A stretch of DNA of 44,968 nt from Polaromonas sp. (lineage in GTDB: Bacteria > Pseudomonadota > Gammaproteobacteria > Burkholderiales > Burkholderiaceae_C): assembly GCA_025363315.1 (NCBI GenBank), contig JANYED010000269.1, forward strand, positions 1-44,968, read 5' to 3'. Below the pieces are notes generated by a model. It searched no databases. It was not told the DNA's origin and saw only the letters and a list, made by a program, of their open reading frames with translations. A program made the translations under genes and the position numbers. Below, piece after piece: positions 29,201 to 38,400 of this stretch (position 1 is the stretch's first letter; every line of letters begins with the position of its first letter).

Positions 29201-29387
29201 CTTCGGTCTCGAGCTGGGCGGGCGAGCCGCCAGGCAAGCTGGCGCTGATGACGATGTTGGGCACGTCCAAATCAGGAAAGTTTTGCACTTTCATGTTTTG
29301 ATAACCGAGCACGCCCGCAAAGCAGAGCATGACAAAAAACATGATGGCGGCAATCGGGTTTTTAATGCACCAGGCGGAAACGTTCAT
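26238..29387 (-). CDS. RND-type efflux transporter permease subunit
   Basis: 1049 aa; VSAWCIKNPIAAIMFFVMLCFAGVLGY, GILVDDAIVEVENIVRHL and MLMGIATKNSILLVEYAI. Confidence 0.96.
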   Translation of the reverse strand: MNVSAWCIKNPIAAIMFFVMLCFAGVLGYQNMKVQNFPDLDVPNIVISASLPGGSPAQLETEVARKIENAIAALQGLKNIYTKVQDGVVTITAEFRIEKPTQEALDETRSAVQQVRADMPSDLRDPVISKINVAGAPVLAYTIKSSALDDEALSWFVDDTLTKSLLAVRGVGAVNRVGGVTREVRIALNSAKMQSLGVSATTVSHQLRQVQMDTAGGRADLGTSEQPLRTLATVRSAAELANLELSFDDGKGGIRKARLNQLADVQDTTAEQRSAALLNGVPVVGFEVSRAKGASEVDVGRGVRAALAQLKVTHPDMTLVEAFDFVTPVEEEYKASLTLLIEGALLAVLVVWLFLRDWRATFITAVALPLSVVPAFIGMNYLGFSINVVTLLALSLVVGILVDDAIVEVENIVRHLRMGKTPYQAAMEAADEIGLAVIATTFTLIAVFLPTAFMSGIVGKFFKQFGWTASLAVFASLVVARMLTPMMSAYLLKPIVDYVEKDGAVMRWYMRASRWALEHRWITALGAAGFFVASLLLIPLLPTGFIPPDDNNQTQVYLELTPGTKLADTRQAAEAARQMLMKVEHIKSVYTTVGGGSAGSDPFAPGGAAEARKATLTILMSERGSRPRKQVVENNIRAALQELPGVRSKVGLGGSGEGLVLALTSDNPAALAAAAAALEKDLRTIPGLGSIASSASLVQPELTVRPDFARMADQGVTSSAIGETLRIATVGDYNAALPKLNLSSRQVPIVVRLADDAKADIATLERLLVPGSRGPVMLGQVAKLELSGGPAIIDRFNRSRDVKFDIELSGQPLGDVTARVDKLPAMVNLPFDVKRVTIGDAELFGELFASFGLAMLTAVLCIYIVLVLLFKDFLHPVTILVALPLSLGGAFVALLLAGKSFSMPSLIGLIMLMGIATKNSILLVEYAIVARRGNDGADGQAAVTGMSRLDALLDACHKRARPIVMTTIAMGAGMVPIAFSWGAADGSFRSPMAVAVIGGLITSTVLSLLVVPAVFTYIDDLEQALRRLVRRRPGARVESPQPLPNERAL

Positions 29388-29419
29388 AAAAGTGATTTCC
29401 TATACGCTATGTAATTAGT

Positions 29420-29460
29420 AGCTGCTCGCGCCCGAATTCATTGGGCTACAGGCTTATTTA
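29420..29460 (+). repeat. Family-1 dispersed repeat core, copy D
   Basis: AGCTGCTCGCGCCCGAATTCATTGGGCTACAGGCTTATTTA, between the RND permease and membrane-fusion genes. Confidence 0.85.
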
Positions 29461-29511
29461 ATAGGTAAAAGCGGTCTCCGGGAGGTTTGGCGGCTGTTGG
29501 CGTGTTCCGCG

Positions 29512-30678
29512 CTATTTCGGGGTTTGCGGCGCACTCGCAGCGCTGGCGGCCGCCACCACCACCACCTTCACGCTGTCGCCATCGGTCAGAAAAGCAGCGC
29601 CACTGGCCACAAACTGCTCACCCGGCTTGGCCCCCTGCAGGATTTCGACCACATCGCCGACGCGCCGCCCGGTTTGCAGCTTGATCTGGCTGATTTTGTT
29701 GCCGGGCGCAAGCCGCATGGCGTAAGTAAAGCCGTCGCGCAGCACCAGTGCCTGCTGCGGCAGGCTCAGCACATTGCTGGCACCGCCGTCAAACTCACCC
29801 CGGGCAAACATGCCGGCCTTGATGTTGGCGTTGGCTGGCAGGTCGACGTAAATCAACGCGTTGCGTGTCACGCTGTCAACCGTCGGGGCAATCATGCGCA
29901 CCTTGCCCACCACCTGCGCGCCGCTGGCCGCCGTAACGGTGGCCAGCGCGCCGGGTTTAATGCCGACCAGCTCAGTGCTGGTGACTTCAGCCCGCCATTC
30001 CAGCCTGCCAGCACGAATCATTTTGAACAGTTCTGTGCCACTGCCCACCACCGCGCCAAGCGTGGCGCTGCGGCTGGAGATCACGCCGGCGTCGGGCGCC
30101 AACACCGCGGTTTGCTTCAGGCGCACCTGCTGCACGGCCAGCGCGGCTTTGGCCACCTCGAGCCGGGCCTTGGCGGTTTTGTCCTGCGTCAGGTACTGGG
30201 CGATTTGCTGGTCGCTCAACGCGCCGCTGGCTTGTAGCGTGCGCGCTTTGTCCGCGTTCACGGCGGCATCCAGGGCGTTGGCCTGGGCCTCTGAAAAGCT
30301 GGCCCGGGCCTGCGCGACTTCAGCACTGACCTGCTCGGTGCTGAAGGTGGCCAGCACCTGGCCTTTAGCCACCCGGTCACCGACATTGACTTTGACATCC
30401 ACCAGCCGCAGGCCACTGGCTTCGCTGCCGATGATGGCCTCCTGCCAGGCGCTGATGCTGCCGTTGGCGGCCAGCCTGATGAGCAGGCTGGTCATTTGCG
30501 GCATGACGGTGGTGACCGTCAGCGCAGGTTTGGTTGCTACCGGCTTTTTTTCGTCTGCAGCCCTCGATTGAGAAGCAAAAAGACCTGCAGTCCAATAAAA
30601 CAGGGCGCAAGCAGCTACTAACATAATAGCGTAGAGAGCGGTAAGACCCGAGCGGCGTGAGCGTTGAAAAGGGTTCAT
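29512..30678 (-). CDS. RND efflux periplasmic adaptor (membrane-fusion protein)
   Basis: GLRLVDVKVNVGDRVAKGQVLATFSTEQVSAEVAQARASFSEAQ lipoyl/hairpin region; upstream of the RND permease. Confidence 0.94.
   Translation of the reverse strand: MNPFQRSRRSGLTALYAIMLVAACALFYWTAGLFASQSRAADEKKPVATKPALTVTTVMPQMTSLLIRLAANGSISAWQEAIIGSEASGLRLVDVKVNVGDRVAKGQVLATFSTEQVSAEVAQARASFSEAQANALDAAVNADKARTLQASGALSDQQIAQYLTQDKTAKARLEVAKAALAVQQVRLKQTAVLAPDAGVISSRSATLGAVVGSGTELFKMIRAGRLEWRAEVTSTELVGIKPGALATVTAASGAQVVGKVRMIAPTVDSVTRNALIYVDLPANANIKAGMFARGEFDGGASNVLSLPQQALVLRDGFTYAMRLAPGNKISQIKLQTGRRVGDVVEILQGAKPGEQFVASGAAFLTDGDSVKVVVVAAASAASAPQTPK
30576..30616 (-). repeat. Family-1 dispersed repeat core, copy E, inside the membrane-fusion protein CDS
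   Basis: Reverse strand AGCTGCTTGCGCCCTGTTTTATTGGACTGCAGGTCTTTTTG; 30/41 identical to copy D by hand count, and the upstream flanks ACGCTAT-N4-TTAGT also match D without gaps. Confidence 0.7.
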
Positions 30679-30714
30679 GGATCGTTCTAAAAAGTCGTGC
30701 GGCGGCTGGCTAAC

Positions 30715-32340
30715 TTACCAGTCGGGTAAAAACGCTTCGGGAATGCCAAACACCATCGGCGTGGCGGGCGGCGCCGCCGTGCTCCAGCCGCCACCGAGCG
30801 CGCGGTACAGGGCAATCCAGGCGCTGCGGCGTTCGCGCTCCAGGCTCACCAATGCACTTTGCGCTGCGAGCAGCACGCGCCGGGCGTCTTCGAGTTCAAC
30901 CAGACTGGCCAAGCCGGCTTTGTAACGCGCCTCGGTCCCTGAAAACGACGCGCTATAGCCCAGGGTGGCCACTAGCGTGTCATCACCCCGGTCCGCCGTG
31001 CTTTGCAGATTAACCAGGGCTTCTTCGACCTCGCGCACCGCCTGCCTGACGATGCCGCGATAGATGCCTGCGGCTTCTTCGTACCGGGCCTTGGCGGCGT
31101 CAACGTTGGCATCAGCAGCGCCGCCGTCGAACAGCGGCACCGTCAGGGAAATCGGACCAAAAGACCACGTGTCGTAGTTTTGGGTAAACCCGCGAGAACT
31201 GACCTTGTTGCGGACAATCGAGCCGCCAATGTTCAGGCGCGGGTAGCGCTGGGCGCGTGCACTGCCGACTTCAAAACTGGCGGCGGTCAGTTCCCGCGCC
31301 GCGTTGTACACATCGGGCCGCTGGCCCAGCACCTCGGCCGGCACGCTGGAAATATCGGCAATGCCCTGCTGCAAGCCGGCCGGCGCGGCCTGCGCCAGTT
31401 TTTGCCGCAGCTCGGGCTCGGCCAGCGCCGTCAGCGCAGTCATGATCTTGATGCTCAGCTCGCATTCGGCGCGCTGCTGTGTCAGGCGGCTGTTGCCTTC
31501 TGCGGCGGTGGCGCGCGCAAGGCCGGCCGTGGCTGGCGCGGCAAAACCAGCCCGGGCCAACCGCTCGGTCAGGCGGCTGGTTTGCAGCCTGGAACGTGCA
31601 TCCGCGTCGGCCACCAGCAACTGCTTTTCACAGGAGCGAAAGCTGTAGTACTGGTTGGCTATTTCAGCGGCGACCAGCACCCGCGCTTCGTGCCAGCGGG
31701 CCTGGGCGCCTAAAAACCGCTCTTTGTCAGCGTTCAGGCTGGCTTCGTTTTGGCCGAACAGATCCACCTCCCAATTGGTTTGCAGGCCAAGCTGGGCCGC
31801 ATTGACAGGAAAGGCGGGCGTGATGCGGTTCAGCGGCGCATTGCGGCTGCGGCTGATGCCGCCAATCCCATCCAGCGTGGGCAGCAACGCCGCTTCAGAC
31901 ACGCTGCGTGTGGCCTGCGCCTGCTGAATGTTGGACCGGGCGGTGATGACCGACGGGCTAGCCAATTGCGCCGCGTCGATCAACTCAACTAACAGCGGGT
32001 CGTTTTGCTGCTGCCACCACTGCGACAAGCTGGTCAAGCTGCCGTTGTGCGGCAAACTGCTGGTGGCGCTGGTGGCGCTGGCGGCCAGCGACGAGGGCAT
32101 GGGCATGGGCATGGCCGTGGCGGGCGGCAAGGGCGCGTACCACTGCGGCGGTGCGGCTACTGCCACGGTGGCGGGCGGGGCTGTGGCGGCGCAGCCGCCT
32201 AAAGCCAAAACCGTCAGTGCTGACAGCACGGCCAGCGCTGCACAAGCGCCGCGCCGCTGGCCCGCAAAATAGGCAAAAAAACCAGCAGCAACATCAGCTT
32301 TGCAAAAGCCGACGAGAGTTGGTGTGTATGAATGGCGCAT
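30715..32340 (-). CDS. RND efflux outer-membrane lipoprotein (NodT/OprM family)
   Basis: Lipobox-like ALGGCAATAP; SQWWQQQNDPLLVELIDAAQLASPSVITARSNIQQAQA; start trimmed to MRHSYTPTLV. Confidence 0.92.
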   Translation of the reverse strand: MRHSYTPTLVGFCKADVAAGFFAYFAGQRRGACAALAVLSALTVLALGGCAATAPPATVAVAAPPQWYAPLPPATAMPMPMPSSLAASATSATSSLPHNGSLTSLSQWWQQQNDPLLVELIDAAQLASPSVITARSNIQQAQATRSVSEAALLPTLDGIGGISRSRNAPLNRITPAFPVNAAQLGLQTNWEVDLFGQNEASLNADKERFLGAQARWHEARVLVAAEIANQYYSFRSCEKQLLVADADARSRLQTSRLTERLARAGFAAPATAGLARATAAEGNSRLTQQRAECELSIKIMTALTALAEPELRQKLAQAAPAGLQQGIADISSVPAEVLGQRPDVYNAARELTAASFEVGSARAQRYPRLNIGGSIVRNKVSSRGFTQNYDTWSFGPISLTVPLFDGGAADANVDAAKARYEEAAGIYRGIVRQAVREVEEALVNLQSTADRGDDTLVATLGYSASFSGTEARYKAGLASLVELEDARRVLLAAQSALVSLERERRSAWIALYRALGGGWSTAAPPATPMVFGIPEAFLPDW

Positions 32341-32423
32341 AGCCAAGTATTTTGCTGGCTTATCGGCGTAATCTGCCGAATTAACCCGAAAACAATAAGG
32401 CTTAGCGTTTTGCAATGCCGCAA

Positions 32424-35279
32424 TCAGTGCCGAAAAACCGCCGTCCACAGCGCGGTAATGGCATCACGCTCTGCCGCCAGCACATCGGGTGCAACTTGGG
32501 TGGGCGCTTCGTTCAAGCGCGCCTGATGCTGCACCCGGCGTAGTGCGCGGTAAGCCATCGCAGCGGCCTGACCAACGCCAGGCGGCAGCAAGCCCACGGC
32601 TTCAGCGCGTTGCAGCAAGGCAATATTGCCAACGTTGGCCATCAGCTCAGGGTGCGCCGCTGACTGGGCCAGCACCAGATATTGCACGGCAAATTCGGCG
32701 TCGACCATGCCGCCCACGCTGTGCTTGACGTCAAATACCGCGCCTTTGATGGGGTGTGCGGCCCGCACCTTGCCCCGCATGGCGACGATCTCCGTGCGCA
32801 GCAGCGCGGCATCGCGTGGCGCGGTGATAACGCCTTCACGGATTTTTTCGAATTGCTGGCGCAGCGGCTCGACACCCAACACAAATCTTGCTCTGGTCAT
32901 GGCCTGGTGCTCCCAGGTCCAGGCGGTGTTGCTGCCGCGCTGCTGCTGGTATTTTGCGTATGCCTCAAAACTCGTGACCAGCAAACCCGAATTTCCGTTC
33001 GGGCGCAAAGCGGTGTCAATCTCAAATAAATCACCCTCGCTGGTCTTGACGGTCAACCAGTTGATGAGCTTGCGCACCAGCGCGGCATACACCTCGGCGG
33101 CCTGTTCGTGCTCGTCTTCGTACACAAACACAATGTCCAGGTCACTGCCATAACCCAACTCTTTGCCGCCCAATTTGCCATACGCAATGATGGCCAAAAG
33201 GGGCTGGCCTCCACGTTCGTTCCCTTCGCATAACTCTTTGCCCCCTGAGGGGGCTAATTTTTCTGCGGGCAGCCCGTCGAAAAATTGCCCTTCCCCTTCG
33301 GGTATGTGTTTGTTTTTAAGCCGCTGCCAGCACCAGTCGAGCGTGATGGCCAGCGTGCTTTCAGCCAGGGCACTCAGGTCGTCAGCCACCTGCTCGACGC
33401 TCAGCACGCCTTCTACGTCGCGCGCCAGAGTGCGAAACACCTCGGCGTGGTGCGCGCGGCGCAGCAAGTTAAGGCAGGTTTCTTCGTCGTCCTCGCCGGT
33501 GTGCCTGAGCGACGCGAGCCGCAGTTTGAGCTCTTGCGCAAAGCTAACCGGATCAAAGCGCTCGTGCAACATCTGCTCACTGGCCAGCTCGTCGATCACG
33601 CCAGGATGCTGCAAGAGGTAGCGCGCGGGCCATTTGGCAGCGCCCAGCAGCCGCAGCAGCCGCAGGTGGACCTGCGGGCGCTCCAGCAACAAGGCCAGGT
33701 AGCTTTCGCGCCTGAGCAGCGGCTCTATCCAGTCCATGATGCGCAGGGCGGCGTCCTCGCTCACGCTGCCGCCCTCCAACCACTGCGCGGTGCGCTGCAC
33801 GAGCTGGCTCAGTCGTGCGCGCGCGTCGTCCCGCAGCCCCAGCACCTTGGGGTGGGTGCGCCACTGTTGTAAACGGAGCCGAAACTGCCCCGGCCACTGC
33901 TGGGCCAAATGGTCCAACAGCGTGTCCAGTGGTTCAATGCCCATCGGAGTCTTGCCGCAGCCCTTGCAGTCGGGCTTGCTGCCCAGCAATTTGTCAAACT
34001 CCTGGGCCACCAGCTCGCGGTGGGTGTCCAGATCATGCAAAAACGGACGGCAGTCCGGGTAGCCTAAGGTGTGTGCAATCCAGGCCAGGTCATCGTCGCG
34101 GGTTGGCAACGCGTGGGTTTGTTGGTCGTCCAGGTACTGGATGCGGTGCTCCACACGGCGCAAAAAATCATACGCCGCAGCCATCGCGTCGGCTGTTGTT
34201 TGCGGCATCAGCCCCGCCTTGGCCAGACGCTGCAGAGCATCGACCGTGCGGCGCGTGCGCAGCTCAGGGAACTGCCCGCCGCGCACCACCTGCAGCAACT
34301 GCACGGTAAATTCAATTTCACGAATGCCGCCGCGCGACATCTTCACGTCGTTGGCGCGCTCCGGTCGGCCAGCGCTGCGCCGAGCGGCGTGCTCACGGAT
34401 CTGCCGGTGCAACACACGCAGCGCATCAAAGACGCTGTAGTCCAAATAGCGCCTGAAGACAAATGGCAACACCACACTGCGCAACGCCAGCGCCGAGCCG
34501 TTTTGAACGCACACCTGCGGCGCCACCACCCGGCTTTTTAGCCACGCAAAGCGCTCCCACTCGCGGCCCTGGGCCTGAAAGTAATCCTCCAGCGCCGACA
34601 GCGACATCGCCGCCGGCCCCGAGCCGCCATGCGGCCGGAGCGCCAGGTCGAGGCGAAACACAAACCCATGCTCGGTGGTTTCGCCAATCAGCGCGTAAAT
34701 CGCCTTGACCTGTTGCGCAAAATATTCGTGGTTTGAAATCGCGTTACGCCGGACAGTTCCGTCATCCACCCGACCTGCGGTTTGCCCGTCATGGTCGTAA
34801 ACGTAAATCAAATCGATGTCGCTGGACACGTTCAACTCGCGCGCACCCAGCTTGCCCATGCCAACCACCCACATCTGCGCGCGCGAGCCGTCGGGTGTCA
34901 TCGGCTGGCCATAAGCGGCATCCAGCCCGATTTGTGATTCGCACATCGCCACGTCGAGCGCCAGCTCAGCCAGCTCGGTCATGGCCTGGGTTATGACTGA
35001 CAGCGCGGCCTGTTCGGCTGGCACCCCGTCGCAGTCAAGCACCACCAGACGCTCCAGCACCAGCTGACGCAGCACGCGCAAAGCCGCACTGGTGTCCAGG
35101 CCAGTGCGCCGCAATGCCTGCAAAGCCGCCTGCATGTTGGCTCGCAAGGGTGCACCCGGCGCAAGCAGCGGCAGTTGCGCCGCATAGCGACGGCGGATCC
35201 GCTGCACATACCGCGAATAGTCCGGCGGGGCCACGGTTTCGGCCCGAGCGTCATCAGAAATTTCTGGCGTCAACGGCAT
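32424..35279 (-). CDS. glnE: Bifunctional glutamine synthetase adenylyltransferase/deadenylyltransferase with an extra in-frame segment
   Basis: VVGMGKLGARELNVSSDIDLIYVY (N domain), IIAYGKLGGKELGYGSDLDIVFVYEDE (C domain); extra segment between WCWQRL and the C-domain motif. Confidence 0.95.
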   Translation of the reverse strand: MPLTPEISDDARAETVAPPDYSRYVQRIRRRYAAQLPLLAPGAPLRANMQAALQALRRTGLDTSAALRVLRQLVLERLVVLDCDGVPAEQAALSVITQAMTELAELALDVAMCESQIGLDAAYGQPMTPDGSRAQMWVVGMGKLGARELNVSSDIDLIYVYDHDGQTAGRVDDGTVRRNAISNHEYFAQQVKAIYALIGETTEHGFVFRLDLALRPHGGSGPAAMSLSALEDYFQAQGREWERFAWLKSRVVAPQVCVQNGSALALRSVVLPFVFRRYLDYSVFDALRVLHRQIREHAARRSAGRPERANDVKMSRGGIREIEFTVQLLQVVRGGQFPELRTRRTVDALQRLAKAGLMPQTTADAMAAAYDFLRRVEHRIQYLDDQQTHALPTRDDDLAWIAHTLGYPDCRPFLHDLDTHRELVAQEFDKLLGSKPDCKGCGKTPMGIEPLDTLLDHLAQQWPGQFRLRLQQWRTHPKVLGLRDDARARLSQLVQRTAQWLEGGSVSEDAALRIMDWIEPLLRRESYLALLLERPQVHLRLLRLLGAAKWPARYLLQHPGVIDELASEQMLHERFDPVSFAQELKLRLASLRHTGEDDEETCLNLLRRAHHAEVFRTLARDVEGVLSVEQVADDLSALAESTLAITLDWCWQRLKNKHIPEGEGQFFDGLPAEKLAPSGGKELCEGNERGGQPLLAIIAYGKLGGKELGYGSDLDIVFVYEDEHEQAAEVYAALVRKLINWLTVKTSEGDLFEIDTALRPNGNSGLLVTSFEAYAKYQQQRGSNTAWTWEHQAMTRARFVLGVEPLRQQFEKIREGVITAPRDAALLRTEIVAMRGKVRAAHPIKGAVFDVKHSVGGMVDAEFAVQYLVLAQSAAHPELMANVGNIALLQRAEAVGLLPPGVGQAAAMAYRALRRVQHQARLNEAPTQVAPDVLAAERDAITALWTAVFRH
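33206..33279 (+). repeat. Family-2 GC-rich dispersed repeat, copy 2, inside the glnE CDS
   Basis: ggcctccacgttcgttcccttcgcataactctttgccccctgagggggctaatttttctgcgggcagcccgtcg; perfect hairpin GCCCCC-TGA-GGGGGC at 33240-33254. Confidence 0.7.
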
Positions 35280-35433
35280 GACTCGGATTTATGAAAAGCA
35301 GCTTGTGACGGCGGCACGCCAGGTTTGCCGTGGTGTAGCGCAAAGCACCGTGCGGTCAAACCATAAGCCCAGCGAATTCGAGCCCTCAGCCCAAGAACCA
35401 TTTACAACCCAGACAGTCATAATTCTCCTGACA

Positions 35434-38400
35434 ATGACGCAAACATCGCCGCCCCTGCTGACCCCTGCATCGCCGCGCTCTCGGTTGGCTGCAGCGGCCG
35501 CACGCATCGCGATGTGGCTGCTGGTCACCATCTGGCTGGTGCTGGGTGTCAGTTGGGGGGTACTGCACGGCTGGATTGTGCCGCGTATTGAAGAGTTTCG
35601 CCCGCGCCTGGAAGCGGCCGCAAGCAACGCGCTGGGTGTACCCGTGCGAATCGGGCAGATCACCGCACAATCACAAGGGCTGATTCCGTCGTTTGAACTG
35701 CGCGACGTGACACTGCAAGACGCCGCGGGCAGGCAGGCGCTGCTGCTGCCGCGCGTGCTGGCAGCCATATCCAGCACGTCGCTTTTAAGCGGTGGCTTTG
35801 AGCAATTGGTGATTGACCAGCCCGTGCTGGACATTCGCCGCGGCGTAGACGGCAAAATCGTGGTCGGCGGCATCGACACATCGAGCGGTAGCGCGTCCGG
35901 CAACGCGGCAGCAGACTGGTTTTTCTCGCAAACCGAATTTGCCATCAAAAACGGAACCATACGCTGGACCGATGAACTGGCAAATCTTTCAAAACCGGCC
36001 CCACCGCTTGAGCTGCGCCAGGTCGACGCGGTGATGCGCAACAGCGCGCGGGGCCACGCCTTTCGCATGGATGCCACACCGCCGCCGGCGTGGGGCGACC
36101 GTTTTAATCTGCGCGGCCAATTCAGGCAGCCGCTGCTGACGCGCGGCGCAGGCCAGTGGGACGACTGGTCGGGCCAGATGTATGCGGAGCTCAGCCGTGT
36201 CGGCGATGTGTCACAGATCAAGCAATATGTGTCCAACACCTTCAACATTGACCCGCGCGCTGGCAGCGGCAGTCTGCGCGGCTGGGCTGACATCGACAAT
36301 GGAAAGCTGAGCGGGGTCACGCTGGACGCTGCCATGCGGGACGTGAATGTACAGCTTGGCAAAACGCTGCAGCCGCTGGCTTTTAGTGCCGTATCGGGCC
36401 GTTTTTCTGGCCAGTTGCTGGCCGACAGCTTTGCATTTGCCACGCAAAATTTGCGCTTTGACACCCCCGATGGCCTGCAATGGCAGGGGGGAAACATAGC
36501 CGTTAGCAGCACCGGGGGCGACGGCAAAACACAGCAGCAAACCAGCTTGAGGGCCGACCGACTTGACCTGGCGGCGGTTGCACAGATTGCCAGTCGCTTG
36601 CCGCTGGGCACCACCACACACACACTGATTGCTTCGCTTGCGCCAAAGGGACTCGTTCAATCGCTGGACGCGCGCTGGCAAGTTCCGGTGGCAACAACCG
36701 CTCAAGGCTCCCCAACTAGCGCAGCCCGCGGTGCGCACCCAACGATCATTTACAGCGCCAAAGGCCGCGTCACGGGGCTGGAAGTCGCCGCTTTGCCGAG
36801 CGCTGTTTTGCGCAGCCACGTTTCACAAGCCACCGGCTTGCCAGGCGTGCCGCATCAACAACCTGGCAGGCCTGGCATCAGTGGCGCTACGGCTGAGTTT
36901 GACGTGACGCAGGCAGGCGGAAAGGCGCTGGTCAGCATCCGCCAGGGGCATCTCGACTTACCTGGCGTGTTTGAAGACCCGCGCGTTCTGTTTGACAAGT
37001 TGTCAATGGACACCCAATGGGCATGGGCCTCCGGCAAGCTGGACATCGCATTTAAAAATGTCCGCTTTAGCGGCCTAGATGCCGAGGGCGCGCTTGACGC
37101 CAACTGGCGTTCTGGCGACAGCAAGCCGGGAGCAAAAGACGACACGGCGCTGGGCATTTTGGATTTGAAAGGCTCGCTCAGTCGCGGCAACGGCGCACGC
37201 GTTCACCGCTATATGCCGCTGGTGCTGCTGGAGCCGGTGCGCCACTATGTGCGCGACGCGGTGGTGCAAGGAGATGTCAGTGACGTGAAATTTTCAGTCA
37301 AAGGGCCGGTCGATTTCATCCCGTTTGCTGACCCAGCCAAAGGCGAATTCAAAATATCGGCCAAAGTTAAAAATGGCCAGTTTGACTACGCGCCCAAACT
37401 GATTCAACCCCAAGATGCCGCACCGTGGCCTGGGCTGCGCGACGTTAGCGGCGAGCTGGTGTTTAACCGGGCGGCACTCAGCATCAACAACGCCTCGGCG
37501 CGCATCGCGGACCTGCCCGGCTTGCAGCTGGTCAAAGCGGATGCAAACATTGCCGACCTGACGCGCTCGGCTACCCTGGAACTCAGCGCCAAACTAAAAG
37601 GCCCGCTCAACGAGGCGCTGCGTTTCGTTAACCTGTCGCCGATTGGAGGCATGACCAGCAACGCGCTTTTAAAAGCGAAAGCCATTGGCGCTGCCGACTA
37701 TGCGCTGCAACTGAGCCTGCCTTTGAACGCGGTGGACAAAACGCGCGTCCAGGGAAGCGTGACGCTGCCAGGCAACGATGTGCAGTTCTCTCCCGATACA
37801 CCATTGCTAGCGCGTCTCAAAGGCATGGCCACCTTCACGGAAACAGGCTTTACAGTGCCGAGTGCGCAGGCCAAGCTGCTGGGCGGCGATGTGCGCTTTG
37901 AAGGCGGCATGCGGCCGGCCAAAGGCAAAATCGCCGCTGGCGAGCTCGACAGCAATCTGGTCTTCAAAGCCCAGGGCAATGTGACGGCCGAAGGCCTGCG
38001 CCAGGGCGGCAACCTGGGGGCAGTGTCGCGGCTGGCGCAAAGTGCCAGCGGCGGTGCCAGCTACACCGCCGCACTGGGCTTTACCCGTGGTGCGGCAGAA
38101 ATCATCGTGACCAGCGACCTGCAAGGCATGGCCTTGAACTTGCCTGCACCCTTGAACAAAACGATCGAAGCAGTCTTGCCGCTGCGCTTTGAAAACACGC
38201 TGCTGCGCGAGTCGATGGCACCCGGCCAAAAACTGCAAGACCAGCTGTCTTTGAGCCTGGGCCGGCTGGCATCGGTGGCCTATGTGCGCGATGTCAGCGC
38301 AGAGCCGGCGCGGGTGGTTCGCGGCAGCATCGCGGTGGGACTGGAGCCGGGCGAATCGACACCCACGCCAGACAACGGCGTTGCGGCCAATATCAATTTG

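Noticed and set aside
32097-32117. Short GGGCAT tandem (MPMPMP) in the outer-membrane factor
   Set aside because: Only about three units in a low-complexity Pro-rich linker; no evidence for phase variation.
33285-33872. 195-aa plus-strand ORF
   Set aside because: Antisense shadow of glnE.
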